Below are positions 7,970 to 15,597 of a stretch of DNA of 64,000 nt, in pieces. The position numbers were made by a program, and so were the translations under genes. The stretch is from Rheinheimera hassiensis. GTDB taxonomy: Bacteria; Pseudomonadota; Gammaproteobacteria; Enterobacterales; Alteromonadaceae. Under the pieces are notes generated by a model that searched no databases, had not been told where the DNA came from, and saw only the letters and a program-made list of their open reading frames with translations. Position 1 is the first letter of the stretch; the number at the start of each line of letters is the position of its first letter. The stretch is taken from positions 1 to 64,000 of the forward strand of contig NZ_JAKUJZ010000009.1 of assembly GCF_022436675.1 (NCBI RefSeq). The letters run 5' to 3'.

Positions 7970-8995
7970 TTAATCAATATTTCGAACAAAGCGCCAGTGA
8001 ATGCCATACGCCTCATCCGGCCCCTGAACTGCGCCATTTGCAAAGTTGATATGGTAGTAGCGACGAACAGAAGTGGTTTCATCCACTGTCGAAGTGATAT
8101 AGGTATTCGCACCAGAACGGGTATTTGGAAATGCCCCCTGAACTACAGTAGGTACTGAGTAATCACCACTACACGCTAACGAAGAGGTATTAGAACCAAA
8201 CCAGTATGAAGGAGTACCTGAAGAACAGAAAACCAAGCTTCTGAGTTCGTCCAATGTAGGAAACCGCCAATCACTGAAGTTACCATCATTATATAGTGAA
8301 GCCAGATTGAGGGCGCCGCCACCTGAAGCCCAGGCGGCATCGCCAGCGCATGTATCGTTTTGCCAAGTTTGTCCAAAACTGCAACGCATCCACATCAACT
8401 TGCGTTCAGGATCCGTTATAGTGCCGTCGCCGTTGTCAATGTAACGGCCTAATACCGCACCGCCGCCGATAGGTGCAAAGGTGATGTTGATATCACAATC
8501 AGAACCGATGGGTTCTGTCGTATACGTGTTACCCGCCAACACCCCGCCACAGCCATGAGCTTCACTGACTTGATAAGCCAGTTCAGGCGTTAAAATGAAT
8601 TCGGCTTTGTCACCTTGCTGAACAGTTAATCCTTCTGGCTGCACAGAGCCGCCTGCCGATGCCTGCACTTCTACTATGTAACCCTGCGGCCCAAAGCTGG
8701 CCGAAATTGTGCAATCTGCAGTTACTTCACCCGTTGTATAGCTATTGCCATTCAGTGCTCCGTTACAACCTGTCACGGAATTGATTCGATTCCCGCTTGT
8801 AGCTGTGAGCGTAAAGTTAGCCGTTTGCCCCAGAACAACTTGCTGAGAGGCCGGACTTATACTCCCACCGCCCTCAGCGGCTGCAGTAACCGTAAAGTTT
8901 ACGCCGCCATCTTCTGTATCAGAACCGCCACAAGCGCTCAATATCAGCGCGGAAAATGAAAGCATTCCTACTCGAATGTAATAACTATTTATCAT
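7970..8995 (-). CDS. Lipoprotein with two beta-repeat domains and a DUF1566 (Lcl-type) domain
   Basis: A 341-aa surface or periplasmic lipoprotein; the signal ends in the lipobox LILSAC. Residues about 30-100 and 105-170 are two related repeats with the pattern GGSISPASQQVVLGQ... / GGSVQPEGLTVQQGD... and a closing cysteine pair, as in bacterial-repeat (InlB B-like) domains. Residues about 185-341 match DUF1566/Lcl C-terminal domains: RYIDNGDGTITDP, LMWMRCSFGQTW, WRFPTLDELRSLV and a terminal HWRFVRN. Such domains occur in adhesion-like proteins. It diverges from an XRE regulator across a palindrome that may control both, and it leads the lipoprotein gene 7343-7924. Confidence 0.85.
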   Translation of the reverse strand: MINSYYIRVGMLSFSALILSACGGSDTEDGGVNFTVTAAAEGGGSISPASQQVVLGQTANFTLTATSGNRINSVTGCNGALNGNSYTTGEVTADCTISASFGPQGYIVEVQASAGGSVQPEGLTVQQGDKAEFILTPELAYQVSEAHGCGGVLAGNTYTTEPIGSDCDINITFAPIGGGAVLGRYIDNGDGTITDPERKLMWMRCSFGQTWQNDTCAGDAAWASGGGALNLASLYNDGNFSDWRFPTLDELRSLVFCSSGTPSYWFGSNTSSLACSGDYSVPTVVQGAFPNTRSGANTYITSTVDETTSVRRYYHINFANGAVQGPDEAYGIHWRFVRNID

Positions 8996-9019
8996 GTACG
9001 ACCTCAGTTTATTTAGTGG

Positions 9020-9043
9020 GATTATAATCCTAGGACTATAATC
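9020..9043. promoter_or_regulatory. Palindromic operator between divergent genes
   Basis: Half-sites GATTATA and TATAATC flank a central CCTAGG (24 bp, two mismatched pairs). A second, partly overlapping element GACTATA-ATC-TATAGAC follows. It lies 25 bp from the DUF1566 lipoprotein start and 55 bp from the XRE start. The layout fits autoregulation by the XRE protein and control of the lipoprotein, by inference. Confidence 0.5.
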
Positions 9044-9097
9044 TATAGACCGAGCAAGATCAAATCATCATAGTCGCGTAAATTTATGAGGCTCTTG

Positions 9098-9340
9098 ATG
9101 AACAAGCATTTTCTTATAGCGCTTGGAAAGAATATCCAATATAGACGTAAGCAGAAGCAGCTAACCCAGTTGTCGCTTTGCCATGCAACTGGAATTGACC
9201 TGAGTTACATCAGCCGTATAGAACGAGGTCAAGTGAATATGAGTGTTGAGGCATTGCTTAAAATTTCTGATGCGCTTGACTGTGAATTAAAAGCGCTCAT
9301 TCCAGACACAAATCTTCCCCAAGAACCTAATACAGATTAA
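9098..9340 (+). CDS. XRE-family transcriptional regulator, small
   Basis: An 80-aa single-domain helix-turn-helix protein. The pattern LGKNIQYRRKQKQLTQLSL...ATGIDLSYISRIERGQ...SVEALLKISDALDCEL is a complete Cro/C1 (XRE) fold and resembles the controller proteins of restriction systems in size. The start at 9098 is chosen for GAGG six bases before it; the longer frame four codons upstream has no site. It is divergent from the DUF1566 lipoprotein gene with a palindrome between them, so it probably represses or activates that gene and itself. No restriction genes are adjacent. Confidence 0.85.
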   Translation: MNKHFLIALGKNIQYRRKQKQLTQLSLCHATGIDLSYISRIERGQVNMSVEALLKISDALDCELKALIPDTNLPQEPNTD

Positions 9341-9629
9341 GTTTGTATAACCGTATCTTTATATTTCACTTTTGAATTTCCGCTTAGCAACCAAAAGCCT
9401 TTGCCTTACCTTGTAAGTTATCTATCGTTGACCGCATCAGTTCCTCTCTTTACCCAATGGACTAAAGGCACCTATTTTGAAACCACTTTATCGCGGCCAT
9501 ACTACCCAGCGCTTCTAAACAAAAAGCGATAAAATTCAGCCTGTTACCTAAAATCCGCCTGATATACCATGTAACTGATTTCAAAGAAATCTCCCCCTAC
9601 TTTTTCATATCTATTATACGAGGTGCTCA
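9341..9629. other. Intergenic stretch before the integrase
   Basis: About 290 bases without a gene. A GAGG at 9620-9623 serves the integrase start. This is where the element's attachment site might be expected, but I find no sequence here that repeats the tRNA-Leu end at 21,415-21,501 or its remnant at 21,641-21,679. Confidence 0.4.
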
Positions 9630-10568
9630 ATGAGTACAGCTTGCCCCTGCGCGCTGTATCTAGGCCGCTTATCGCCTAACAGTCGCAATTCTATTAGTTC
9701 TCAGCTTACAAGCATCGCAAGGCTGATGAGCTGGCCAGACGAATACGGCTCTAATTTTGCCAAAATCGATTATCAGCAAGCATTGCTCATCAGGGCTGTA
9801 CTTATTCAGGCAGGTTGGCAACCCCGTTCTATTAATAGGGCGATGATTGCAATCAAAGGCATTATGAAAGTAGCAGTGATGACCGGCAATGCGGAGCAGC
9901 GTGATGTTGCATATCTCTCTACTATCAGCCAGCTAAAGTCTCCTGAATATCAAGGCTCACCACTGACAGCTGGGCAGGTTAGTCAGTTATTCAGGTTGCT
10001 GGAGTACGGAAGATCAGTTAGTGCAAAACGTAATCTGGCGGTTTTTGCATTGCTGCTCGGTACAGGTTTGCGCCGAAGTGAGTTAGTTGCACTGATCCTG
10101 GATGACTATGACCGGCGCAAGCATACGTTGTTAGTCCGACACGGGAAGGGCAACAAGAGTCGGCTCCTGTTTTTACCTAAATGGTGTCAGGAATACCTGG
10201 CTCAATGGCTTGCTGTCCGAAAACTGCAGGATGGTTTTTTGATTTGTAAGACCTATGAAAATGGCAGGGTGGTAACGGATGTGGGCGTTTCCGTCTCAGC
10301 CATCTATCGGCTTATCAAAACCAAACTGGCTGCGATAGGCATTCCCAACGCTTCACCACACGATATGCGCCGTACGTTTATTACCAGATTGCTTGAGCAA
10401 AACGTGGATATCAACACCGTAAGAAAGATGTCCGGTCATGCGGATATCAGCACCACCACAACTTACGATAAACGTGATCATCAATTCATGCAACGCGCGG
10501 CAGTGGCCCTTAGCTACGATGCCAGGACACAACCTCATGATGCCAGAAAGAACCGATCAGACACCTAA
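9630..10568 (+). CDS. Tyrosine recombinase / integrase
   Basis: A 312-aa XerC/XerD-like site-specific recombinase that cuts and rejoins DNA through a covalent 3'-phosphotyrosine. An N-terminal helical core-binding domain (about 1-105) is followed by the catalytic domain. All active residues are visible: Arg148 (GTGLRRSEL), Lys173 (HGKGNKSR), His244 and Arg247 (SPHDMRRTF), His270 (MSGHADIST) and Tyr279 (TTYDKRD). The short N-terminus lacks an arm-binding domain, so it resembles mobile-element recombinases of the Xer size class. The next gene starts inside its last codons (overlap 32 bp), so it is translationally linked to the AAA+ protein. It probably moves the module 9630-14280 or a larger island. 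Confidence 0.9.
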   Translation: MSTACPCALYLGRLSPNSRNSISSQLTSIARLMSWPDEYGSNFAKIDYQQALLIRAVLIQAGWQPRSINRAMIAIKGIMKVAVMTGNAEQRDVAYLSTISQLKSPEYQGSPLTAGQVSQLFRLLEYGRSVSAKRNLAVFALLLGTGLRRSELVALILDDYDRRKHTLLVRHGKGNKSRLLFLPKWCQEYLAQWLAVRKLQDGFLICKTYENGRVVTDVGVSVSAIYRLIKTKLAAIGIPNASPHDMRRTFITRLLEQNVDINTVRKMSGHADISTTTTYDKRDHQFMQRAAVALSYDARTQPHDARKNRSDT

Positions 10569-12561
10569 CCCTCACCATTTCCTGTCGATGTTTTACACCC
10601 GAAAATTGATTGAATATCTCGGCGATACTATTAATGAGTTGCCGATTAACAAGAACATATTGCGTAACATTTCAGGGCGCTCTGCTGCTGGCATAACACG
10701 CATGACGTGCCGACAAGTCATGCAGCATATAAACAGAAAGGATGCCCGGCCTGAACAGACTGCAATGTTCAGAGCCAATATAAAAGTACTCTGCAATCTG
10801 TTTGGCGTGCCGGTTGAGTTTGCTCCTGTGCTGGAATTTATTACCGTAATCAATATTAACTATGGCCTGAAACGGTTGATTATCAATCTCGATGATCCGC
10901 TTGAAGATAAGCCTTTAGAGTGGCTGTTAGCCTCCTTATCCGGCATGCAGATTGAAGAAGTTGCGTACTTGCTGAATAAGCTTTATGCACAAGGCTTTTT
11001 CCAGAGCCGGGTATGGGTGACAGAGCCGCAAGATATTGAAATACCTTTAGCGGTCTTATCGGTGGTGACCACGCAGCGTATTGATTCAAAAGTATCGTTG
11101 CTGCAGAACGTATTATCCAAAAGTCCTGCAAGTACGTTGTCGTGCTCGCAATTTGATTATGTTGATACCGAATTGCTACTGGGTTATCTGGGTGAAGCTG
11201 TAGATAGCGCACACACGGGGGTTAATATCCTGCTGTATGGTGAGGCGGGTAGCGGCAAAACTGAGCTCGCAAGGGTGCTGGCAAGAGAGCTTCAGCTTAC
11301 CTTATACGAAGGTAGGAATCTGCTGATTGAAGATGGCAGAGTCAGCAATGAGTTTGGTGCCAAAAGTGCTGATACCCAGCGGCTACAGTATGTCGCTGCT
11401 ATCCAGAAGTTGCTGAAAGACACAAGTGCCACGCTGTTGCTAGTGGATGAATGCGAAAGCCTCTTTAGTAATGCAGACAGACACTATTCAAAAGAGACAG
11501 TACACAGGCTGCTGGAAACAAATCAGGTGCCGTGTATCTGGATAACCAACCATATTGATCAATTGGAAGACAGCTACATCAGACGTTTTAAGCTAGCGAT
11601 AGAAGTCAAATCACCGGAGAAAGCAGCGCTTGCGGCTATCAGCAAAGCCACATTAAAAGGGTTATCAGTGGCCCAGGGATTTCACCAGCAGTTAGGCCAA
11701 ACCAAAAATCTGACACCGGCAATTATCGCTAACGCAGGCTATATCGCTAAAACGCTCGGTTTTACACGTAAGGCAGCAGAAAGGGTAATTGGGGAGGTGA
11801 TAGAACACACGCTCAGCGCGTGTGGGCTATGGGATGACACTTCACGTTATCAACCTCAGCTGGCATTTGACATCGATTTACTGAACATCAAACAACCTGC
11901 AACGGTGCTAAAAGAAATTAGCCAGGCAGTGGCAAATGATTTGCCAGTGCGGGTGCTCATTAGTGGGCCGCCTGGCTCTGGCAAAACGGCCTTCGCCCAT
12001 CACTTAGCACAGCAGCATCAGAGGGAGCTAAAGCGCGTGTTGAGCTCAGATGTGCTGGATAAATATGTTGGCGGCTCAGAGCAGCGTATTGCTGAGTTAT
12101 TTCATCAGGCTGAACAGCAAAATCAGTTCCTGCTGCTTGACGAAGTGGATAGCCTACTGACAAGTAGAGACCAACTGAGCATGCAGCATGAGCGTCAAGT
12201 TGTGAACGAGCTGCTTGCTCAGATTGAGTGTTTTACTCAGCCGCTGTTTGCTGCGACTAATTTCGAAACACTGCTGGACAAAGCCGTGCTTCGTAGGTTC
12301 GATTTTAAGCTTGAATGCGACTATCTGACAGCTGAGCAAGTGTTCATGCTGTACAAGCGCACCCTGGGCGTTTCTAAGCTAACTGCTGATGAGAGTCAGC
12401 AGCTGCAACGACTGAGCAGACTGACTCCGGGCGATTTTGCAATTCTCGCGCGCCGGATGCTGTTTCAGCCGAAGCAGCAACACCGACTTTCTGCCATTTC
12501 CATATTGGCAGAAGAAAACCAAAGAAAACACACCAACCCCACGATTGGCTTTGTGCAATAG
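10537..12561 (+). CDS. Protein with two AAA+ ATPase domains
   Basis: A 674-aa protein (start uncertain: adjacent ATGs at 10537 and 10540; a longer frame to 10438 runs inside the integrase). Residues about 1-200 are an unrecognised helical domain. The first AAA+ domain has Walker A GEAGSGKT at 235-242 and Walker B LLLVDECE at about 300-307. The second has Walker A GPPGSGKT at 477-484, a pore-loop-like KYVGGSE at about 509-515, Walker B LLLDEVDS at about 532-539 and an RRFDFKLE segment after it. Two-ring AAA+ proteins remodel or unfold substrates. The partner is unknown, but gene order integrase-AAA+-RadC-DUF2787 suggests a role in maintenance or transfer of the element. Confidence 0.85.
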   Translation: MMPERTDQTPNPHHFLSMFYTRKLIEYLGDTINELPINKNILRNISGRSAAGITRMTCRQVMQHINRKDARPEQTAMFRANIKVLCNLFGVPVEFAPVLEFITVININYGLKRLIINLDDPLEDKPLEWLLASLSGMQIEEVAYLLNKLYAQGFFQSRVWVTEPQDIEIPLAVLSVVTTQRIDSKVSLLQNVLSKSPASTLSCSQFDYVDTELLLGYLGEAVDSAHTGVNILLYGEAGSGKTELARVLARELQLTLYEGRNLLIEDGRVSNEFGAKSADTQRLQYVAAIQKLLKDTSATLLLVDECESLFSNADRHYSKETVHRLLETNQVPCIWITNHIDQLEDSYIRRFKLAIEVKSPEKAALAAISKATLKGLSVAQGFHQQLGQTKNLTPAIIANAGYIAKTLGFTRKAAERVIGEVIEHTLSACGLWDDTSRYQPQLAFDIDLLNIKQPATVLKEISQAVANDLPVRVLISGPPGSGKTAFAHHLAQQHQRELKRVLSSDVLDKYVGGSEQRIAELFHQAEQQNQFLLLDEVDSLLTSRDQLSMQHERQVVNELLAQIECFTQPLFAATNFETLLDKAVLRRFDFKLECDYLTAEQVFMLYKRTLGVSKLTADESQQLQRLSRLTPGDFAILARRMLFQPKQQHRLSAISILAEENQRKHTNPTIGFVQ

Positions 12562-12604
12562 AGCAACAGCTCCGCTTTAACCAATCACACAAAAAGGAAA
12601 TAAC

Positions 12605-13075
12605 ATGACTACTTTATTGAGTTCACTCAAGGTTATCGCTCGTCCAAAAATTGAGCCCAAACCACCTATTCTCGGCAAGCGCATGAAGCTAATTGAAAAG
12701 CTGGAAGAGCAGCTGATGATGGTGCAGTGCAACCTAAAAAATGAACCGTTTGAAGTTTTTAAAGACAAGCGTATCAAAGACCCGGATACCGGTGAGCGCA
12801 CGACAGTACGTAAACGCAAAGCCGTGCGGCCCTGGTACTTTGATGACAAAGAGCATTACTACTTTGAAATAAAAGTTGGGCTTAAAACGCTGGAACTAGA
12901 CAAAGGCAAAGCGGCTATTGATGTCGGCAAAAAAGAGGACCTGCCAGCCATCATTAAAACGCTGATTGAAGCGGTAGAGAAAGGGGAATTAGATCAGCAA
13001 ATTTTGCTGCTGTCACCGCCAACTCCCCCAAAATCACGAAAACCTAAAGTAGCTGCTACAGCATCCAAAGAGTAA
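12605..13075 (+). CDS. Island-associated unknown protein (DUF6641-like)
   Basis: A 156-aa soluble protein with a basic N-terminus (SLKVIARPKIEPKPPIL), a coiled stretch (KRMKLIEKLEEQLMMVQ), a basic linker (VRKRKAVRPWYF) and a C-terminal segment KGKAAIDVGKKEDLPAIIKTL. The pattern of N-terminal KL..RPKI, central RRxPW(W/Y)F and a late LELxKGKxAIxV matches what I recall of DUF6641 proteins in islands and plasmids; this assignment is from memory of the pattern. AAGGAA precedes the ATG by seven bases. It sits between the AAA+ gene and radC in the same direction, with 43-57 bp gaps, so it is probably part of the same operon. Confidence 0.65.
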   Translation: MTTLLSSLKVIARPKIEPKPPILGKRMKLIEKLEEQLMMVQCNLKNEPFEVFKDKRIKDPDTGERTTVRKRKAVRPWYFDDKEHYYFEIKVGLKTLELDKGKAAIDVGKKEDLPAIIKTLIEAVEKGELDQQILLLSPPTPPKSRKPKVAATASKE

Positions 13076-13132
13076 CGAGCCTTGGCCGACTAACCATCGG
13101 CCAGTCTATTTTAAGGGTTTTGGAGGTTGATT

Positions 13133-13579
13133 ATGACAACCCTGCGCGAAATTGATGTGAAGTACCGCTTTAAAGAAGTGGACTGCGATATTACCGGTAA
13201 ATGCGTCACACAGCCTGAAATTATCGCAAAGCTCTTTGATTACCTGAAGCTTGAAACCAAAGAGGTATTTATCGTTGTTAACCTGACAAAGCAGCATGAC
13301 ATTAACTGTTTTGAGGTCGTCGCAACAGGCAGTACAGATGCCGTCAGTGTACGGCCAGCCGAAGTGCTTAGAACGGCCATCATACTCAACCTAAAGGTAG
13401 TGATGCTGGTCCATAACCACCCGTCAGGCCATTCAGAGCCCAGTAGTGCAGATATAAAATTCACTCAAACAGTGATTGAAGCCGCCAGGCTACTAAATAT
13501 CGAGGTTCTGGACCATGTGGTTATTGGCTTAAATCAGTTCAGCAGCATGAAGAAAAGCCTCCCCTACATATTCGACTAA
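13133..13579 (+). CDS. radC: RadC-family JAB/MPN domain protein
   Basis: A 148-aa protein made only of the C-terminal JAB domain of RadC; the N-terminal helix-hairpin-helix part of chromosomal RadC is missing, as is usual for island copies. The metal-binding motif is intact: His94 and His96 in VHNHPSGH, Ser104 and Asp107 in SSADIKF. RadC-like genes are common in integrative elements, and their function is not settled. The start at 13133 is preceded by GGAGG at a spacing of six; the frame two codons upstream begins with TTG and is less likely. Neighbours are the DUF6641-like and DUF2787 genes. Confidence 0.85.
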   Translation: MTTLREIDVKYRFKEVDCDITGKCVTQPEIIAKLFDYLKLETKEVFIVVNLTKQHDINCFEVVATGSTDAVSVRPAEVLRTAIILNLKVVMLVHNHPSGHSEPSSADIKFTQTVIEAARLLNIEVLDHVVIGLNQFSSMKKSLPYIFD

Positions 13580-13609
13580 CCACCACACTTAATCCCTGGA
13601 GTAAAAACA

Positions 13610-14017
13610 ATGCGTATCCAATACGAGGGCCTAGCTTTGCCTGTAAGTAGCCATTTGGCTGAGGCCATCAGTACGTTACTGGCCAGCTACCAGCAATCGA
13701 ACGAGAACACGGCAATACTGAATTTCCGAGACCCCAGCTATTCAGCTGATAAGGGAGGTTATCACCCTGTTGAAATCAGACTGGAGAAATGGGGTTCGCA
13801 GTGGAAGTTGTGCTACATCACTGACTTTCGGTTTGTTGGTGCTGGCTTAGATTCAGAGCTGGTCAAAGATCTTGATTTCGATTTCCAGGCCGGCACGTTT
13901 CAGGACACAACAGGCTATTACCCGATAGAAACCGCCCTGATGATTTATCCAATCTGGGAAGAAAACTTTTTGACCTACTGGCAACAGATGTCAGTTTATG
14001 AGGTAGAACTATCATGA
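13610..14017 (+). CDS. DUF2787 family protein
   Basis: A 135-aa soluble protein with the DUF2787 pattern: ILNFRDPSYSADKGGYHPVEIRLEKW, ITDFRFVGAGLDSELVKDLDFDF and YYPIETALMIYPIWEENFLTYW. The family is found mainly in mobile elements of Vibrio, Shewanella and relatives; its function is unknown. GGAG precedes the ATG. Its stop overlaps the start of the XRE gene by four bases (ATGA), so both are translationally coupled. A second, decayed copy of the same family lies at 18160-18366, about 4 kb downstream, which shows that DUF2787 genes were acquired more than once or duplicated here. Confidence 0.8.
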   Translation: MRIQYEGLALPVSSHLAEAISTLLASYQQSNENTAILNFRDPSYSADKGGYHPVEIRLEKWGSQWKLCYITDFRFVGAGLDSELVKDLDFDFQAGTFQDTTGYYPIETALMIYPIWEENFLTYWQQMSVYEVELS

Positions 14018-14280
14018 CTAAACGATACACTCCAAATCGCGGCACGGCCGACTTAAAAAACAGCCCAAAACGTATAGCTCTTGGCAAATGGCTGCGCCAG
14101 CAACGTGAAGCCAAAGGTCTGACAATGCGAGAAATGCAAAGCCTTAGCGGCAAACCGCATAGCTACTTTGGTAAAATAGAACAGGCCCAGCGCGGGTTAG
14201 ACATTTTGGAATTCATAGAACTCTGTGCGTGGTTGGGGATTGATGTGGTTGAGAGTGTTAGAACTGTGAGAATGCTGTAG
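14014..14280 (+). CDS. XRE-family regulator, last gene of the island module
   Basis: An 88-aa helix-turn-helix protein. A basic N-terminal tail precedes LGKWLRQQREAKGLTMREMQSLSGKPHSYFGKIEQAQRGLDILEFIELCAWLGI, a full Cro/C1-type fold. It overlaps the DUF2787 gene by four bases and is followed by a strong hairpin, so it closes the integrase-AAA+-RadC-DUF2787 unit. It probably controls that unit or excision, but no operator is obvious. Confidence 0.8.
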   Translation: MTKRYTPNRGTADLKNSPKRIALGKWLRQQREAKGLTMREMQSLSGKPHSYFGKIEQAQRGLDILEFIELCAWLGIDVVESVRTVRML

Positions 14281-14302
14281 TTGTAGTCTTTGATACAGGT
14301 AA

Positions 14303-14337
14303 GGTAAGCCAGTCGTCCAGATGATGACTGGCTTACC
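14303..14337. terminator. Hairpin between convergent genes
   Basis: GGTAAGCCAGTC and its exact complement form a 12-bp stem around an 11-base loop, between the XRE gene and the convergent gene 14354-14719. It probably ends transcription from both sides, though there is no strong T-run on either strand. Confidence 0.5.
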
Positions 14338-14353
14338 GGCAATTTCTAACTCA

Positions 14354-14719
14354 CTATTTTTTTTGATTTTCCAATAAATGTAAGATCAGTTCATTGTGGT
14401 TTTTAAAATTTTTATTTTTTTGCTGCCGATCCAACTTCTTCTTCGTCTCCGCGTTAATCGATATTCGGACTCTAGTATGCTCATATAAAACATCCCGCAT
14501 TTTGCGCAAAAATCGATCTCTGATTTCTGCATCAAGCGAATTCAGAAAATCATTCAGCTGATCTACAGACCCTTTGTTAATTTTCGGCTTTTTGGCAGGG
14601 TATCCGGGCAATAGCTTTTCCAAGCGTCGTTGATAACTTCTGCTTTTGGCACTCTCCACCACATGCACAAAGTCTTTCAACCAAATATTCCATTCCTTTA
14701 CCAAAAGTTTTTGCTTCAT
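14354..14719 (-). CDS. Small basic, probably DNA-binding protein
   Basis: A 121-aa, very basic protein without membrane segments. The N-terminal part is helical (NIWLKDFVHVVESAKSRSY). The last 45 residues (RVRISINAETKKKLDRQQ...NHNELILHLLE) have a beta strand followed by two helices, as in ribbon-helix-helix repressors. I do not recognise a named family. A perfect 18-bp palindrome lies 11 bases upstream of its start and recurs 330 bp farther on, so autoregulation or a partition/replication role is likely by inference. It opens the plasmid-like module that runs to 18056 and reads in the opposite direction to the other genes there. Confidence 0.6.
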   Translation of the reverse strand: MKQKLLVKEWNIWLKDFVHVVESAKSRSYQRRLEKLLPGYPAKKPKINKGSVDQLNDFLNSLDAEIRDRFLRKMRDVLYEHTRVRISINAETKKKLDRQQKNKNFKNHNELILHLLENQKK

Positions 14720-14729
14720 GCCCGGTTCT

Positions 14730-14747
14730 AACTGAGAGCTCTCAGTT
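14730..14747. promoter_or_regulatory. Perfect palindrome, operator copy 1
   Basis: AACTGAGAGCTCTCAGTT is a perfect 18-bp palindrome directly upstream of the minus-strand gene 14354-14719. The same palindrome recurs at 15061-15080. The position fits an operator for the product of that gene. Confidence 0.65.
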
Positions 14748-14886
14748 CCAAATTAAAATGCATATCAAAGGTAACATCGTCCCGTTGTCTGCTTCAACTA
14801 ATCTATTCTCTAATCGAAATACAAACAGAAAAATTTTTTCGACATAAATTTTAATGCTGGGGTATTCATCGCTCCGAGGTTATGCG

Positions 14887-14953
14887 CCGCACTCTACGAA
14901 AATATTCGTCCCGTTGGTAATGCACCGCACTCTACGAAAATATTCGTCCCGTT
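14887..14953. repeat. Two 29-bp direct repeats at 38-bp period
   Basis: The 29-bp sequence starting CCGCACTCTACG and ending ATTCGTCCCGTT occurs identically at 14887-14915 and 14925-14953. Each copy contains the inverted repeat ACGAA-N4-TTCGT. Pieces of the same motif are seen nearby (CATCGTCCCGTTG at 14767; TTTACGAAAAGCATCGGACCG near 14970). They look like binding sites for a dimeric protein. Confidence 0.65.
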
Positions 14954-15060
14954 AGTTTTGCAATTCCATTTACGAAAAGCATCGGACCGTGATTCATCTC
15001 ATACCTATACCTTCAGTAAAACCACTACAGAATATCCATTCATCTCTACAAGAGTTTTCT

Positions 15061-15080
15061 CAACTGAGAGCTCTCAGTTG
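15061..15080. promoter_or_regulatory. Perfect palindrome, operator copy 2
   Basis: CAACTGAGAGCTCTCAGTTG is a perfect 20-bp palindrome sharing its inner 18 bp with the copy at 14730-14747. It stands between the 38-bp repeats and the long tandem array. Confidence 0.65.
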
Positions 15081-15145
15081 GTGCTTTCAATGCTGTTAGC
15101 TGCGACAAAATTTCAGTAGTTAATTTGCCTTCCTGTAGTTTTTAG

Positions 15146-15570
15146 AAACTGTAAATCATGAAGTAATCCCTGATAAAAACCCATAGATTTATCTCACGAA
15201 CCTACTATGCAATCCATTCTGTTTAGTGAATCCAAAACTGTAAATACAACATCGAACCAATAGGAATTTGATTCAGCAATGCAGTTATTGAAACTGTAAA
15301 TCAAGAAGTGGCCAGCGATAACGTATCGCTAATCTGCTAAGGATACCCGGATAGATAGTGTCTCTTTTAGCAAAAAAAACTGTAAATACACCATCTAGCC
15401 AATAGAAATTTGATTCAGCAATGCAGTTATTAAAACTGTAAATCAAGAAGTGGCCAGCGATCACGTATCGCTAATCTGCTAAGGATGCACGAATAGACAG
15501 TGCCTCTTTTAGCAAATACAAAAACTGTAAATATAACATCGAACCAGTAGAAATCTGATTTAACAATTTA
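15146..15570 (+). repeat. Long tandem repeat array with six CTGTAAAT motifs
   Basis: Two full units (about 15234-15375 and 15376-15520), nearly identical, are flanked by partial units on both sides. The motif (A)AACTGTAAAT occurs at 15149, 15238, 15294, 15380, 15436 and 15525, with alternating spacing of 89, 56, 86, 56 and 89. Each full unit also holds a hairpin AGCGAT...ATCGCT whose loop differs between units, and a TGCTAA...TTAGCA pair. The array ends 28 bp before the 222-aa gene. It resembles iterons of a plasmid origin, or a multi-site operator. Confidence 0.75.
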
Positions 15571-15597
15571 GTATTTCGACACACAGAGGACATTGTA

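Larger units (their letters stand above)
14720..15597. other. Repeat-rich control region of the plasmid-like module
   Basis: An 880-base gene-free region packed with structure: two perfect AGAGCTCT-centred palindromes, two 29-bp direct repeats at 38-bp period, and a 142-145-bp tandem array with six CTGTAAAT motifs just before the 222-aa gene. The density of ordered repeats between a DNA-binding-like gene and a Rep-like region resembles a plasmid origin or partition site, by inference. Confidence 0.55.

Noticed and set aside
10438-10536. Upstream extension of the AAA+ gene
   Set aside because: The extra 33 codons lie inside the integrase's C-terminal catalytic region in another frame; the ATG pair at 10537/10540 is the more likely start.
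15146-15570. Possible CRISPR array
   Set aside because: The repeats are two long, nearly identical 142-145-bp units; there are no short repeats alternating with unique spacers and no cas genes in the window.
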